64,000 nucleotides of DNA from Cryptomeria japonica. Its lineage: Eukaryota; Streptophyta; Pinopsida; Cupressales; Cupressaceae. This document shows positions 11,806-23,725 of the stretch, one piece after another. A program made the position numbers and the translations under genes. Each line of letters begins with the position of its first letter. Positions within the stretch are counted from its first letter, which is position 1. The notes beneath the pieces were generated by a model. The model did not search any database, was not told where the DNA came from, and was given only the letters and a program-made list of their open reading frames with translations. The DNA lies in NCBI RefSeq assembly GCF_030272615.1, contig NC_081409.1, positions 26,919,406 through 26,983,405 on the forward strand, written 5' to 3'.

Positions 11806-13974
11806 TGATAGGGAGAATGCTAGTAAAGTGCTCAAAAGGCCAATTTGCTCAAGAGGTTCAATTTGTTACCCAAAAACTTGTTTGATTCTACTGTATGTGT
11901 TTATAAAATCCTTCTTGTGGTTATAGTACCAAGCATCTCATGTATCACTTCCCTAACACACTCCCCTTTTGGTGAAGGCTCACTCTCATGGTCAAATCTA
12001 CTCAAATTGCTCACTCCACCCCTCAACACACCCCCAATCTCTGATCTTTGGCATTCAACCCTCTATTTCAGAGTTCTTTAGGAGTCTTTTACATGGACAA
12101 GTAAGGGCAGTAAGGTTTTGTTCCAGTTTTGATGCTCAAATTTTAGTTTAAGGCACATAGCCTTGGCTTACTCAGCTAGGCAACCAAGGATCCAAAACCT
12201 CCAAAAAGGCTACACACTGTCCAAGGTTCCATTTGACATTTGTCTCACTATTTAGGATTGTTCTCCTAAGGTTTCATAAACCCCCAACTCCTCCTTACAA
12301 TCGGGTTTGAGCATTTTGGCCAAAACTGTCATTTGTGTGTTATGCAACCAAAAAGGGCTACTAGCCCATGGAGGCCTAATTGGCACTTTTTTTTCCTTAT
12401 TCTACTAAACGATGGATAAAACCCTCCATAAATTTGACTTGTTTGATGTTTTAGAGGTATTTTCTAACATATTTTCATGGTTTAGGCCCTTGTCATTGCT
12501 ATATGAGGATTGTCCACAAAATTGGGCTTAAAAGTAGGGTTTTGGAGGGTTTTGAGATGTAGTCTCTGGGTTTGCATTCTTATGCTCTTCCACAAGTGCT
12601 TAGATATTCATGACACCTCTTACATGTCTTCAAAATGATTCCCCTACCTCTTCCATACAAACATTTTACCAAACACTTGGCCAACAATTACAAAATTAGT
12701 CAATTTATCACTGTCACAGTCAAGACTGTCCCTTTTACCAGTCAATCTGCTGCTATCTCTTTGGCCCTGCAAGAAAAGGAGTATGAACTAGAAATTAGAC
12801 TTCCATGAGGTCTATAAAACATTTTTGAACTCTCCTATTACATAGCCTTTATAGTTACAAGGCTTGGATCATGCTTTGAAGCACTCCATGAGCATTTTTA
12901 CAAACACAAATTTCAAAAAAATAGTGAACTCATTGTTTTGCTTACAACAAGAGAATGATTGAATGAAAAAAACTATTCTAAGACATCAAAATGATGTATA
13001 ACAACCTTGATCACAAGCCCAGACCTCTACCTCATTCATTTGTTCACTCCAAATCATTTTTGGGTGCAAATTTTGAGTTTTAACCATGAACTAGCCGAGT
13101 TGCTCCAACTTGCCTAGTTCTCACTCAAATGCATCTTCAAAACACTCCTCTGGCACAAAATGAAATATAAGTACACTATATACAAGAAAATCAACTTGGA
13201 AAAATCCATTGGAGGGATCCCAGACCTGGATCAACCAAGTTGATGCATTTTAGAACCCCAAAATCCTTGTCAGGACAACAACTACACAAAAAGGAAACTA
13301 TTTTACACAACCACCTTGCAAATGAAAAAAAGATGAAAAAATTACATGGGAAGATTTATAATATCAACATTTCCACTTCCAAGAAGGTACAATACGAAAT
13401 TGCACAGCTACAGTACGAACTGTTATTCAAAAGGAAGGAAAAACAAGGTAAAAACCAGATTTTTGTTCTTTTCTCATTAGCAAATCTTTGTCATTACAAT
13501 TTCCAACCCTTTCCAAGGAAAAGGAAGGTATTTTTATAGTGTGACAAATTATTTATCAAGCCCAGTACGGACAGGAGGCTTTCCCAACTTCATTTTGTAA
13601 GAAAATGACAATTTTGACAACTTTTCAAGCCAAATGACAACTTTTATTGCTCAAAAAGGCATTTTTGACAATATAGCCTTATCAACTTGTCCAAACAACT
13701 TATACATGCCTAAAAACACCTAAAAAACATGTTTCAAAGCTCTTGAAGGCATTAGAAGACCTTTTTGGCAATTTTGCACATTTTTGCCAAAAATTGTCAA
13801 CTCAAAGCTTGAAGGGCAAAACTAATCTCTAGAGCCCAAAAAGAGATCAAAACCACTAAACATGACACAAAATAACTTAAAACAACATAATAAACCTAAC
13901 ACAAGACTTTACAAACATAAAATCATTAAATACTCAAAAATGGGAGTTTTACTCAACTAGGTGCTCCCGCACCA
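11806..13974 (-). repeat. Element A 5' LTR
   Basis: A 2169-bp direct repeat of 4994-7143 with the same TG and CA ends. As the 5' LTR on the minus strand it should carry the promoter. A CTATAAAGG-like motif lies at 12846-12853, but I cannot place the start site. The extra ~18 bp near 13625 looks like a short local duplication (ACAACTTTT repeated). Confidence 0.92.
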
Positions 13975-14935
13975 TATATCATGCTTCATAACATGCAGAA
14001 AAAATGAACTTTTCCTGGTTTCTTCTAAGTATCCATGCTTGAGTGGAGCTTTTTCTTGATTTTTCTTAGTGGATGCAGTATCTTTGATCATGACCCTACT
14101 CTTTTCGGACTGTATCATAGCTTTGACAGTGATGGCTTCTTTATTGGCTACAACATTTCTAACTATGGCAAAGATTCTTTGAAGGCATGACTGTTAAACA
14201 TATTCGAATGGCTTTCTCACTATATTATGACTAGGAGAATTCTATTTGATAGTCATCAAACCTTTTGACTGTAACATACCCTCTGTATTGGCATTCCATC
14301 ATGACCTTACTATGTTGATATGATTTTTTTCATTTTTTTTTGTCTTTGATCATAACAGGCTTGTCACTCTTATGATGTCATAACTATGGTATTGTGACAT
14401 ATGCATCATATGTTATCATATAGAAAAAAACCTTATTGCTTTGTGTATGGTCTTCAATTTCTCATCATCTCATGCCATGGTTGTGTTCCACCTTGTGCTC
14501 AGTGTACGATGATTGTCAATGAAGGTTGTTGCCCTCTTTCTTTATCACTATCTTTAATGAATGTAAATGCCCCTTTTTTGGGTATAGGATTTGTTGCTAA
14601 TACTCCTTTGTCTCGGACCTATACCCTGGTATTTTCATTGTATTGTTCTTATTCATTATCTGGCATTGAGTTTGATTGTTTTGACAGTGTTGTATTACTA
14701 ACTTAAAAAGTTTTAATGCTTTTTAGAGGAATTCTAACCCTCATGCTTCTATTATCCATTGATTATGACTTTGGGTTTGCAACATTGCTTTCTTGAGCTA
14801 ACTGTTCTTTGTTAGCATTGTGACTGTATTATGGTGCTCATGTTGTTCACTATGATGGTTGCATTAAGATATGCTCCATTGTTGCATTCATTGTTTTGAG
14901 AGATAAAGCATTGTATGTTGACTGTGAATTATGAT
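13975..14935. other. Pre-insertion sequence, degenerate TGACTGT-rich repeat (part 1)
   Basis: AT-rich sequence with many recurrences of GACTGT/TGACTGT and ATGAC-like words and no convincing gene. The same kind of sequence resumes at 40310-42072 and 47866-48560 on the far sides of elements C and D, so this was one continuous block before those insertions. Confidence 0.45.
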
Positions 14936-16282
14936 TGTAGTCACATAAATCTGTCCATTTTAATTAAATGAATATTTCATATTTATTTGATTAAAAATCC
15001 ACTAGCCATCAGTTAATTAAATTAATATTTAATTAATTCATCTTCAAACATTCTCCTATTAATTAAATAAATTATTCAATTTATTTTAATTCATTCATTC
15101 AACCAAATTCACAATCAATTAAATGAATAAATAGAATTTATTCAATTTAATCCTCTTTCCTCTTTTAAATAAATTAAATAAAACATTTATTTAAATCATT
15201 TATTCCCCCCCACTTGCATTTTTCTACATCTCCCACTTGCCTCCTAAATCCCTTTCCTAAATTCTTCTAGAACCTATCTAATCCTAATCAATTAGCCTAA
15301 TCCATCCCCTAATTATTGTCACATTCCTAAGCAACTTAGAGTCACTTCTCAAAGACTTCAAAGTCTTTGAAAAGCATTAAATGCTTGGTGTGTTCAACAA
15401 TTTAACCTCTAAAGTCTTCCAAACCACTTATGGCTCTTACATGACCATTTATGGTTAACCCCTAACTCAACCCTCATGTGACTCATGTGTCTCCTCAAGC
15501 ATTTATTGCTTTGACCATGGTTATCCCTTTTACCTTTGCACAAGAGTTTATCTATTGGATAAAGGCTTTATTCCTTGAATAAAGAATTTATTCACTCAAC
15601 CCAACCTTGACCTTAACTCCCAAGTTAACTCTCAGGTCATGTTAAGCATTTAATGCTTATTCCCTCTCCTCTCAACCTATCTCATACTGACACTTGTCAT
15701 CCTGGGATTGGGTTGAAAGCCTTCACATGGATTTGATATTATTCAATCTTGACCCTTGTTGAGATTACTCAATCTCAACCATCCATTGCTCCATTTTCCC
15801 TATAAATAGAGCCCATTTCTTCATAACCCAGATCCTGAAAACTTGTATGCATTTAATCTATAGGCATTTCTAGAGAGCATTTAGCATCATATTCACTCTT
15901 TTGGTTTTAAAATCAATTAGTTAATTAGATAAATCTCTTATTTTAGCTTTTATTCACACTTGCATAACATAAGTCATAATCATCTACAATCTTGAATCTT
16001 CATAAGCATTCATAGTGCAAAAAGCTGCTGAGAGCTACGCTAATTTAGAACTTGGAGAGGAGAGGAACAAGGGAGAAGGAGCTAAGAGCATGGTAGAAGG
16101 CATTTGGAGATTCCTTGTTGTATTTGCTTCCATAGTTAAATATCTTATCATTTTTTTAGTGTCTCTTTTGATATGCCTGCTTAGAATAGTTTTTGGTTGA
16201 TTAGCACTAACGGTTTCTTGTGTTTTGTGTGTTATATGACCACAGGTTTTAGTCTAACTTTGCCCCATTTTGCAAAGCATCA
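14936..16282 (+). repeat. Element C 5' LTR
   Basis: Begins TGTAGTCACATAAATC and ends TTTGCAAAGCATCA. By eye it differs from the 3' LTR at about 42 sites (about 3%), mostly transitions. The first 250 bp are rich in AATTAAAT-type AT palindromes (U3). A 61-codon frame (16015-16200) recurs in the other LTR but with mainly amino-acid-changing differences, so it is not likely a gene. Confidence 0.93.
15801..15809 (+). promoter_or_regulatory. TATA box in element C 5' LTR
   Basis: TATAAATAG in the context CCCTATAAATAGAGCCC, a canonical plant TATA box. Transcription would start about 30 bp downstream, at the U3/R border. Confidence 0.75.
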
Positions 16283-16284
16283 TT

Positions 16285-16304
16285 TGGTGAACCCGACGTG
16301 AATC
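16285..16304 (+). other. Candidate primer-binding site of element C
   Basis: TGGTGAACCCGACGTGAATC begins two bases after the 5' LTR. Position and the TGG start (pairing with tRNA CCA) fit a PBS. I cannot match it confidently to a particular tRNA, and it is not the initiator Met sequence used by A, B and E. Confidence 0.55.
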
Positions 16305-16384
16305 AAGCACCCAACAACATTTTTTGTTTACAAAACCAACTTTTTTGACTGTTTAGCTTGTCACACAGGTCACACTTTGGTGCT

Positions 16385-16640
16385 TTTATTCGTGCTTTAG
16401 CGCTATTGTTTTTGGTATTATAGCGCTTTTGTTCTTACAATAGCGCTATTGTCTAAGAATTAGCTCTTTTGCTAGTAGTGTGGGGCTTTTTTTTAATTAG
16501 TTAGCGCTTGTGTTTCTATCTTAGCGCTTTTGTATTGTTGTAAAAATCGTTTCCTTTAGCGCTTTTGTCTTTATTGTAGTGCATTTGTGTTAAGTAGCAC
16601 TTCTGTTTTCACACAGAGTAGTGCTATTGTAATAGAACGT
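16385..16640 (+). repeat. Degenerate TTAGCGCTTTTGT repeat array, 5' copy
   Basis: About ten loosely spaced copies of a 12-14 bp word around AGCGCT followed by TTTTGT or ATTGT (for example near 16399, 16423, 16443, 16503, 16523, 16557), in the untranslated leader after the PBS. The same word appears in reverse orientation in 38100-38400, inside the intron of the antisense gene. Confidence 0.6.
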
Positions 16641-16809
16641 TGTAAAAAAAGGCATTGTAACTGATAAAATCATTTTCTTAAGGCTTGTGGAAGCCCACCA
16701 TATGGTCAAATTTTACTAATTGTTTGCTTCATGTGCAGGTTTTAAAACTAACTCTTTTTTTGGCTTAAAAATTTTAAAAAACACTTCATTTTGGTGCTCT
16801 AAAACTTAC

Positions 16810-17577
16810 TGTGTATGGTGAAAATGGATAACAATAATAACAATATTGAAAGGCTAAATGAATTCAACCACAAAACCCTAGCCTAACAATCAACAAAGAT
16901 CCACCATAACATATGAAGATTACCTAAGACAATGCAAATCACATGAAATCACAAAGATTATACCATCACATGTCCAATAGGGTTTTGATCTCCATTCTTC
17001 CTATCTCCATTGATCTTGCTTGATATATTTACTCTTAGATTTTATGTGCACAAGAGCTCAACAAAGAACGGAATGTGGTTGCAAGTAGGATCGTAGTGTA
17101 GTCAAGTCCTCCAAATTGTCGATTAGGGTTTGATAATGAAGAAGGCATCTCCTTAAATAGAAGACACAATATGAAATGGAGGGATAAGATTGAGAGGTGT
17201 AAAAGGAGGTTGGCTATGATTAGAGGGTAGGTAGAAGAAATAATAAAATAATGAGAGGGGTAGGTAGTGTAGGAATTAAGAGATGAGTGACATGTGTCAT
17301 GTGTAGAAAAGGATAATGAATTAATTAAATAAATAAAGATTTATTTAATTAATAGAAGAAGTGGGATAATTAAATAAATAAGAATATTTATTTAATTTAG
17401 GAAAATGATAATTTAAATAAATAAATGTATTTATTTAAATGAGAAATAAGGCTAGAAGAGGATAAATGAATTAATTAAATAAATAAAGATTTATTTAATT
17501 AATAGAAAAATTAAGCTTAGAAAATTAAATAAATAAAATATTTATTTAATTAGACATGACAATTTTAGGTGTCTACA
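16810..17577 (-). mobile_element. Solo LTR nested in element C, with perfect TSD
   Basis: A 768-bp unit with TG...CA ends on the minus strand (TGTAGACACCTAAAATTG ... CACCATACACA). It is flanked by CTTAC at 16805-16809 and 17578-17582. A minus-strand TATA-like CTATTTAAGGAG lies near 17150, supporting minus orientation. Its U3 holds five successive perfect AT-rich inverted repeats (17320-17551). There is no coding content. Confidence 0.85.
17320..17551. repeat. Five consecutive perfect AT palindromes
   Basis: Inverted repeats with short loops. Arms 17320-17334/17339-17353 and 17470-17484/17489-17503 are 15 bp (ATTAATTAAATAAAT and its complement, loop AAAG). Arms 17368-17380/17385-17397, 17411-17423/17428-17440 and 17523-17535/17539-17551 are 13 bp with 3-4 nt loops. 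All arms are fully complementary. They sit in the U3 part of the nested solo LTR, where enhancers lie in such elements. Confidence 0.85.
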
Positions 17578-17582
17578 CTTAC

Positions 17583-19642
17583 AATCAAACTTTATTTCTT
17601 GCAAGTTAGGCCTCATTTTTCTTTTGGTGCTTAAAATCAACAAGGCAAAATTCATTTCTTGCATCAAACTAAAAATTCACAATCAACACTTCAACTTATT
17701 GTGCAAGTAAAAAGAACAATCAACTTGTCTCAATTTTGCAAAAACGATTTTACTTCATGCAAAACGTGTTTTTCATTAAGTTGACCAGGATTTCAAATTC
17801 TAGTTTAATCAACATTTTACCTTTGAAGTTAAAAAGAACATCATGGTTGTTGGAGAAACATCTCCAATTAGATAGAACATCATTGCAATGACAAGTTAAA
17901 AAGAACAAGTGTATTTTGTGTTTGGCACACTTGTGCAAAAGAGTTGGTCGAGTGGTCCTACTTCTAACACACACTATCCTCTCCCTTGGCTTTCGTGGTC
18001 CTAGGTGCAAGAGAAAAGTGTTAGTAACACTCAAGTTTTATCTTTTTAAGAGAGGCCTGCCAAGAGACACATCACTCTTGGGAATGACCTCACACGGTAA
18101 ATCCTTCGAGCTGCTATAGAAATCAGGTGAGAGCGAAAGTTGTAGCCTTGGGTATAGTTGTTCCTACAGTGTAACTTGCCAAAAGGACAAATGGGCCCCA
18201 CCACAAGTTACAAGGCTCTTAAGTGAGTCACTGTAGAATGAACTTATGTCCAAAAACATCAAAAATTACTAAACACCTTTAAGTAGCAGCCCACTCATTC
18301 TATTGATTGAGGATATTTGTTATAAATTTAGTGCAAGAGCATAGATGGTTTTGCTCCCAAGATACTCACCATACATATTTCTTTCAGTAGAAACATAGCT
18401 TTTCGAAAAGTCACATGTGGCTTGATGAAAGTGGTGACTCCCCCATCATAGGGATCATCTATTTGTTATACTTGCGCAAGACTTAGTATACCACATCCTT
18501 ACCTGCCACAACGGGATTCATAAGGTATGTAGTACCAAAGTCGAAGAAATATCAAGATGTGGGCTGAAATTATCGCAACTAGCCATTTGACCTTAGGGAT
18601 AAAAAGTGTTTGAAGTGTTTTCATTTTTGAGTCAAAACCAGTGCAAATTGAGCCGACTTCAGGCTTTGGAAAAACACCTAAAATGCATTTGAAGGAAAGG
18701 GTCATTAAAAGTTCAAAAGATTGGGTTGATCTAGACCCGTACTTACTTGTGCCTTTTGTGGCAACATTCTTGTGTTTGTGTGCTTGCTTTGTTTTCTTGT
18801 CAAAGAAACATCATAAGAAACCAAAATCCAACACAAGCATTCATCCAACACAAACATTTTCAAAAACAAAAGATCGAAAAACCAAGAGCAACAACAAAAG
18901 TGTCAAATTATATGACCATTCTTCACATCTTGAGAAAGCAGAATCTTCATCAACACATCAACTTGAAGAAAAGACCATTGGTCTCAAAGGCTCTTATCAA
19001 AAGGAGGAAATTATTCTATCTTAATAGAAAAATCTTCATCTCTCATAGAACCTTCCTACGTCACATGTGTCTATATCTTCAAGGGAAATCAAATGAATTT
19101 GATCAAGAGTCATTAAACCGCGGGACTTTTATGCAATATAGAGATTTGAGTTATCATCAAAATAAGGGAGGTAAGATCAATCCTGCCTTCTTTCCAGATA
19201 TTTGTATCACATATAACTTGGCTAGGGAAGAACCAACAACCCCTGAACAAACAGAGGAAGAATTTGTTCCTTTTGTAACACAAAGTATCTATTGAAGTTG
19301 AACATCTCATCCATTATCACATTCATATCTCATCAAATCCATTTCAACTCTCAAAACATCAAAAGGTTTTTTGTCCTAAGTTCTATTTCAAAATATTGCT
19401 TAAATCAAACACAATACATCACTTTTTAGAGTGTCTCTACATCTAGGATAAACTCATCCTAAGAGGCATTTCTACGCAGGTTAAAACTAGTCTATGAGTG
19501 AATCCTCTCATTACTAGGTAGTTGAGTATATAACACATCTCAGATCTCTCTAAACCTCATCATATCAAACTTTGTCAATCAAACACAACAAGCAATTCAA
19601 GAAAAAAAAACTTTGGTAACATCTACCTTTAGTGCTAGAGAT
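17583..19642 (+). other. Element C 5' region between PBS and gag, before the copia insertion
   Basis: Long leader of the giant element, cut from its continuation (25832 onward) by copia element B. Ogre-type elements often have an extra ORF here. The best candidate is 18641-19024 (127 codons) with a hydrophobic run, LLVPFVATFLCLCACFVFL, followed by a Lys/Ser/Thr-rich tail. It has no recognisable domain and I would not call it a gene. Confidence 0.4.
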
Positions 19643-20093
19643 TGTGAGATTTTGCCAAGATCAAGGGCACAATGAAAAGTATAAAAATAGAGACAAAAGA
19701 ATGACAAGAACAAACTGTATTCTCATCAATATGAAATTGATCAACTGGATTCATCAATACAATGAATATAGGCCTTCTTATATAGGCAAGGCCATATGGA
19801 TGTACGAGCACACAATCATGACATGTGGCTCAATGAGAAACAAGGGTAGGTAAGAAATACTAGGGGTAGGTAGGAGAAATAATATAATATTCCACAAGAG
19901 GTGGATGACCCACCGAATGTGGAGTGTAGCAGCAAAATAAGACCACAAAAGGTGGAATTTCTCCTACAAGCTCTATCCCTATGTGCACACTTCCCTAAGT
20001 GTCTCAAATCCAAACTACGAAGAAATGCATTATCCTAAGTTAACTTAAGTAAAGTGTAATAATATCCATAATGAATATTTATTTACACCAGCA
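19643..20093 (-). repeat. Element B 3' LTR
   Basis: Minus strand begins TGCTGGTGTAAATAAATATT and ends GGCAAAATCTCACA. A TATA box (CTATATAAG on the minus strand) is at 19777-19784. Confidence 0.94.
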
Positions 20094-20106
20094 CCCCCCC
20101 TTAAGT
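20094..20106 (-). other. Polypurine tract of element B
   Basis: The minus strand reads CACTTAAGGGGGG just before the 3' LTR. The AAGGGGGG core is typical of copia plus-strand primers. Confidence 0.8.
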
Positions 20107-20320
20107 GCAACTTAGGGGAATGAAGACTTAAGTCAACAATGCAAGATGGGTCCTGGCTACTAGGCCATGATAGGTACCCATGTACAATATGCAAATGCAA
20201 GCAAAACTATGCAAAGCAATCTCTCACAAATGGAGAAAGGGAGAAAACCCAATGGGAAAAAACTCCCCCCCAAAAGAGAGACGAATGTACAAAAGACTCT
20301 CAAAGAAGATGGAAAAAACC

Positions 20321-20854
20321 TCAAAGAGTAAAAAGTCCCCTTATAAGAGAGGAAGGAGAAGTCAGCTGACCCCCCCCTAATGACACATCCCGCACCCCAA
20401 AGAGAGCTCGCAACTGCTGGAACTTACTCTCAATGAAAGGTTTGGTGAATATGTCAGCAACCTGCTCCACTGTAGGACAATACTGCAAATCAATGACCTG
20501 CTCCTAAATGAGCTCTCGGATATAGTGCATATGAATCTCGATGTGTTTGGTCCGCTGGTGCTGGACCGGGTTCTTCAAGATTGCAATAGCACTCTGATTG
20601 TCGCAATGTAGAACTGTCGGCCATGGAGTGGTGAATCCAAACTCTGTGAGAATCTGCTGTAACCAAATGGTCTTAGTCGCTGCGTTAACAGCACCCCAAT
20701 ACTCAGCCTCAGTCGAAGAAAGAGCAATAGCATGCTGCTTCTTGCTCTGCCAACAAATGGGGCTTGAACCAAGGTGAAAACTGTAACTGGAAGTAGACTT
20801 ACGATCATCAAGATCACCAGCCCAATCAGAGTCTGTGTAACCAACCAAGCGAAG
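20321..20854 (-). pseudogene. Element B RNase H
   Basis: Copia-type RNase H at the C terminus of Pol. It keeps VGYTDSDWAGDLDDRKSTS (first catalytic Asp in YTDSDWAG), the ALSSTEAEYWGAV helix with the catalytic Glu, HCDNQSAIAI and the RTKHIEIHMHYIRE motif. A TAG at 20504-20506 replaces a probable Gln codon. The tail past it (VADIFTKPF, then ALFGVRDVSLGG) continues in frame to the TGA at 20321. Confidence 0.92.
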
Positions 20855-21955
20855 TCATGTGCATGCTACATAGTGAATCCCATAGTGATGTGTACCCTGG
20901 ATGTAATGAAGGATGCGTTTGGCGGATTTCCAATGAAGCTCATGTGGCTCCTGCATGAAGCGGGAAACCATGCCAACTGCAAATGAAATATCAAGGTGTG
21001 TATGGGTCAAGTAGATGAGACTACCCAGAAGTTGACGATACAAAGTGGCATCAACTGGTGGAGAAGAACATTGAGCCTCAAGCTTGACTCTTGAAAGAAA
21101 GGGAGTCGGGGCAGGCTTACAATCAGCCATATGAAAGCGTGCAAGTAGATCAAGAGCATACTTGGGCTGTGATAGTGTAATCCCAGAAGGTGACTGTGAA
21201 ATCTCTATCTTGAGAAAGCAGTGCAAAAGACCCAAGTCAGTCATAGCAAATCTGTCATGCAAAGTAGATTTGACCCTACTAATGATGGATGCGATACTCC
21301 CTGTAATGATCAAATCATCAACATAGAGCACAAGTATCAAGTGAGAGTCATCCTGTTGCAAAATATAGACATTTGGATCGGAATGACACCTGGTGAACCC
21401 TGCGGAGAGAAGAAAGGAATCCATCTTGGCATACCAAGCCCTGGGGGCCTGCTTAAGGCCATAGAGAGATTTCCTTAGTCTGCAAACCAAAGAAGTATCC
21501 TGGATGAAACCTTGTGGTTGCTCCATATAAATCTCCTCATCAAGATCACCATGAAGAAAAGCACTCTTCACATCCATATGATGTACAACCCAACCATGAG
21601 CTGCAGCAATAGCAAGTGTCAAACGAATGGAGTTCATCTTGGCTACGGGTGCAAAGGTCTCAGTATAGTCAATGCCTGCAACCTGAGAGAAACATTTCGC
21701 AACAAGCCGAGCCTTATACTTATCCACACTACCATCCATTGCAAACTTGGTCTGATAGATCCACTTACATCGAACCATCTTTCTCCCCTTAGGGAGATGG
21801 ACTAAATCCCATGTGTTGTTCCTTGTCAAGGAACTATACTCCTCCTCCATAGCTTGATCCCACTTAGGAACCCCTGATGCTTCCCTAAATGTCTGTGGAT
21901 CAGAAGCGGTAGCAATGAATGCATGTGGAAGATCCTGATGTTGTGATTGAGTTCT
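20855..21955 (-). pseudogene. Element B reverse transcriptase
   Basis: Copia RT domain (RVT_2 type). Starts with the EEYSSLTRNNTWDLVHLPKG module and KCKWIY-like strand, then [44 protein letters not shown] and the active-site LYVDDLIITG. The catalytic YVDD is intact. An in-frame TGA at 20855 separates it from RNase H and a TAG at 21956 from the linker. One region (KCFSQVAG) departs from the usual KGFSQ at a single codon. Confidence 0.93.
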
Positions 21956-22711
21956 CTATGTATTTGAAGGATCCCCAACAAGAGAACCCGCAGACTCAAG
22001 TGTTTGTCGAGCCCAATGAGGTCTAGGTGGAGGTGGAGAACGAGGCTCCTCAACTGCAAGTGGACCCTGTGGAGGTGTAACCCTGCGAGTCAGAGTTGAA
22101 GGAGTCTCATCATCTGAATCACTAGCATCACTATCCACAATGGAGGAAGGTGGAGGAGGTAGAGAGGCTAAGCTAGGAAAGCTTTCCTCAAAGTGAACAC
22201 TCCTCTCAATGAACACCTCATGTGTCTTAGGATCCATCAATCTATATGCCTTAACACCCTATGGATATCCAACAAATATGCAAGGCCGACTCTGATGTTC
22301 CAATGCCTTGCGTTTCTGTGGAGGTATGCGAGCCCATGCTAGACACCCAAAGACTCTAAAATGTCTCACAATCAGTTTCCTACCAGCCCAAGCTTCAAAA
22401 GGAGTAATACCTTGCAAAGCTTTGTGAGGAACCCGATTCTGGATGTGTGTGGCACAATTGATAGCCTCAGCCCAAAAGGCGAGATCAAGAGAACGTGCAT
22501 GTATCATACAACTAGCCATTTCTTTGAGAGTTTGATTCTTGCGCTCTACAACTCTGTTTTGCTGTGGAGTGTATGCGACAGAATGTTGAAGATCAATTCC
22601 CTCAAATGTACAAAAATCCTCAAGTCTTTTGTTCACATATTCCCTTCCATTATCTATGCGAAGAATCTTCACCATTTTCCCAGATTGCTTCTCCACAAGA
22701 GTCTTGAAGTT
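21956..22711 (-). pseudogene. Element B integrase (C-terminal part) and Pro/Ser linker
   Basis: 22259-22696 encodes the second half of the integrase core: RIDNGREYVNKRLEDFC (second catalytic Asp) and YTPQQNRVVERKNQTLKE (catalytic Glu; the usual NGVAERK reads NRVVERK). Then comes the conserved AFWAEAINCATHIQNRVPHKAL segment. 21956-22240 is the linker between IN and RT, rich in Pro, Ser and Asp (SDASDSDDE). Stops at 22259 and 21956 are TAG. Confidence 0.88.
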
Positions 22712-23725
22712 CTAAAATCTGTCAAATACTTCACTCTTATGAATAAGAAAGTAGACCCAAGTGAAGCGGGAGTAGTCATCAATGAAGGTGAGGACATAGA
22801 GGGCCTTGCTAAATGAAGGTGCTGGAAATGGACCTGCTACATCGCTATGAACAAGTTGAAGAACTTCCAAAGCTCTCCAAGCTTTCCCTTTATCAAACTT
22901 CTCTTCAGGATGCTTGCCCATGGAACAACCTAAACATACACCCTTTGAAAAACTGATTCGAGGTAGACCTGTGACCATGTCTTTAGTGCTTAGCTGTTGA
23001 AGATAGCGGTAGTTGAGGTGACCAAACGGCTCATGCCATAGCTTACTTTCTGAATTTGAATGAGTAAGCAAGGCCCTAGAAGGTGAACTTGGCACAAAGT
23101 GGGAGAATGAATAAAGTCTTGAGTTGTCATTGACTTGTCCCACTGCTACCAAGGCATCATCATCAAGTTCCTTTACCACAACTAAATCTGGTGTAAACTC
23201 AACCTTTTTCCCATTCCCATAGTGAGTGATTTGGTAGATAGAAAGAAGGTTGGTAGACAAGTTAGGAACATAGAGAACATTCTCAAATGTTCCATCATCC
23301 ATGTCAACTGAACCTTTCCCTTCAACCTCTACTTGTGTATCATCACCTATGTAAATGTGAGGTACCTTAGATGGCTCCAATGAAGAAAACTACTCCTTTT
23401 TAGAACCCATGTGATAAGAGGCACCTGACTCAAGTATCCTTTGCTGTGAAGAACCTGTAGTAGCCACAAATGCTTTCCCTTTTCCCTTAGACTGTGAGGA
23501 AGAGGAAGGAGTTGAATCCTTCTTTGTGTAGGTAGATGGCAAGTTGATGTTGTTTTTCTTGAGAAGATTTGTCAACTCATCAACTTGCTTGGTGTGGCAT
23601 CGATGCCCATCATGACCATACTTCTTGCAATATGCACAAGTTGGTTTATCCTTCTTAGGTGGTGTCCCCTTCTTGGAAGAGGATGAACAATCGCCTTGTG
23701 ATGGAGAGGATGATTGTCCTTTTTC
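22712..23725 (-). pseudogene. Element B zinc knuckle, protease, pre-integrase and integrase N-terminal part
   Basis: The CCHC knuckle CAYCKKYGHDGHRC is at about 23590-23632. The protease motif is RILESGASYHMGS (23390-23450), where the catalytic D-S-G reads E-S-G, a change that should inactivate it. Next come the gag_pre-integrs segment (SKLWHEPFGHLNYRYLQQL, CLGCSMGKHPEEKF) and the first half of the integrase core (LVHSDVAGPFPAPSFS, FIDDYSRFTWVYF) with the first catalytic Asp. Stops interrupt at 23390 and 22712. Confidence 0.88.

Larger units (their letters stand above)
4994..13974 (-). mobile_element. Element A: complete Ty3/gypsy chromovirus
   Basis: A full LTR element on the minus strand: 5' LTR (11806-13974), PBS, gag, protease, RT, RNase H, integrase, chromodomain, PPT, 3' LTR (4994-7143). 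The order protease-RT-RNase H-integrase identifies Ty3/gypsy, and the chromodomain after integrase identifies a chromovirus. The flanking 5-mers TGTAT (left) and TATAT (right) differ at one base and are the probable TSD. All coding pieces lie in one frame from 11752 down to 7166, interrupted only by stop codons. The element is therefore non-autonomous now but little rearranged. Confidence 0.93.

Noticed and set aside
16015-16200. 61-codon ORF with a C-terminal hydrophobic helix, present in both LTRs of element C (also 40041-40226)
   Set aside because: It has no ATG at its start (GTG), and the two copies differ mainly by amino-acid-changing substitutions, so it is shared only because LTRs are duplicates.
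18641-19024. 127-codon ORF with a hydrophobic segment in the element C leader, considered as an Ogre-type ORF1
   Set aside because: Too short, no domain, and an overlapping longer frame (18747-19295) has equal claim.
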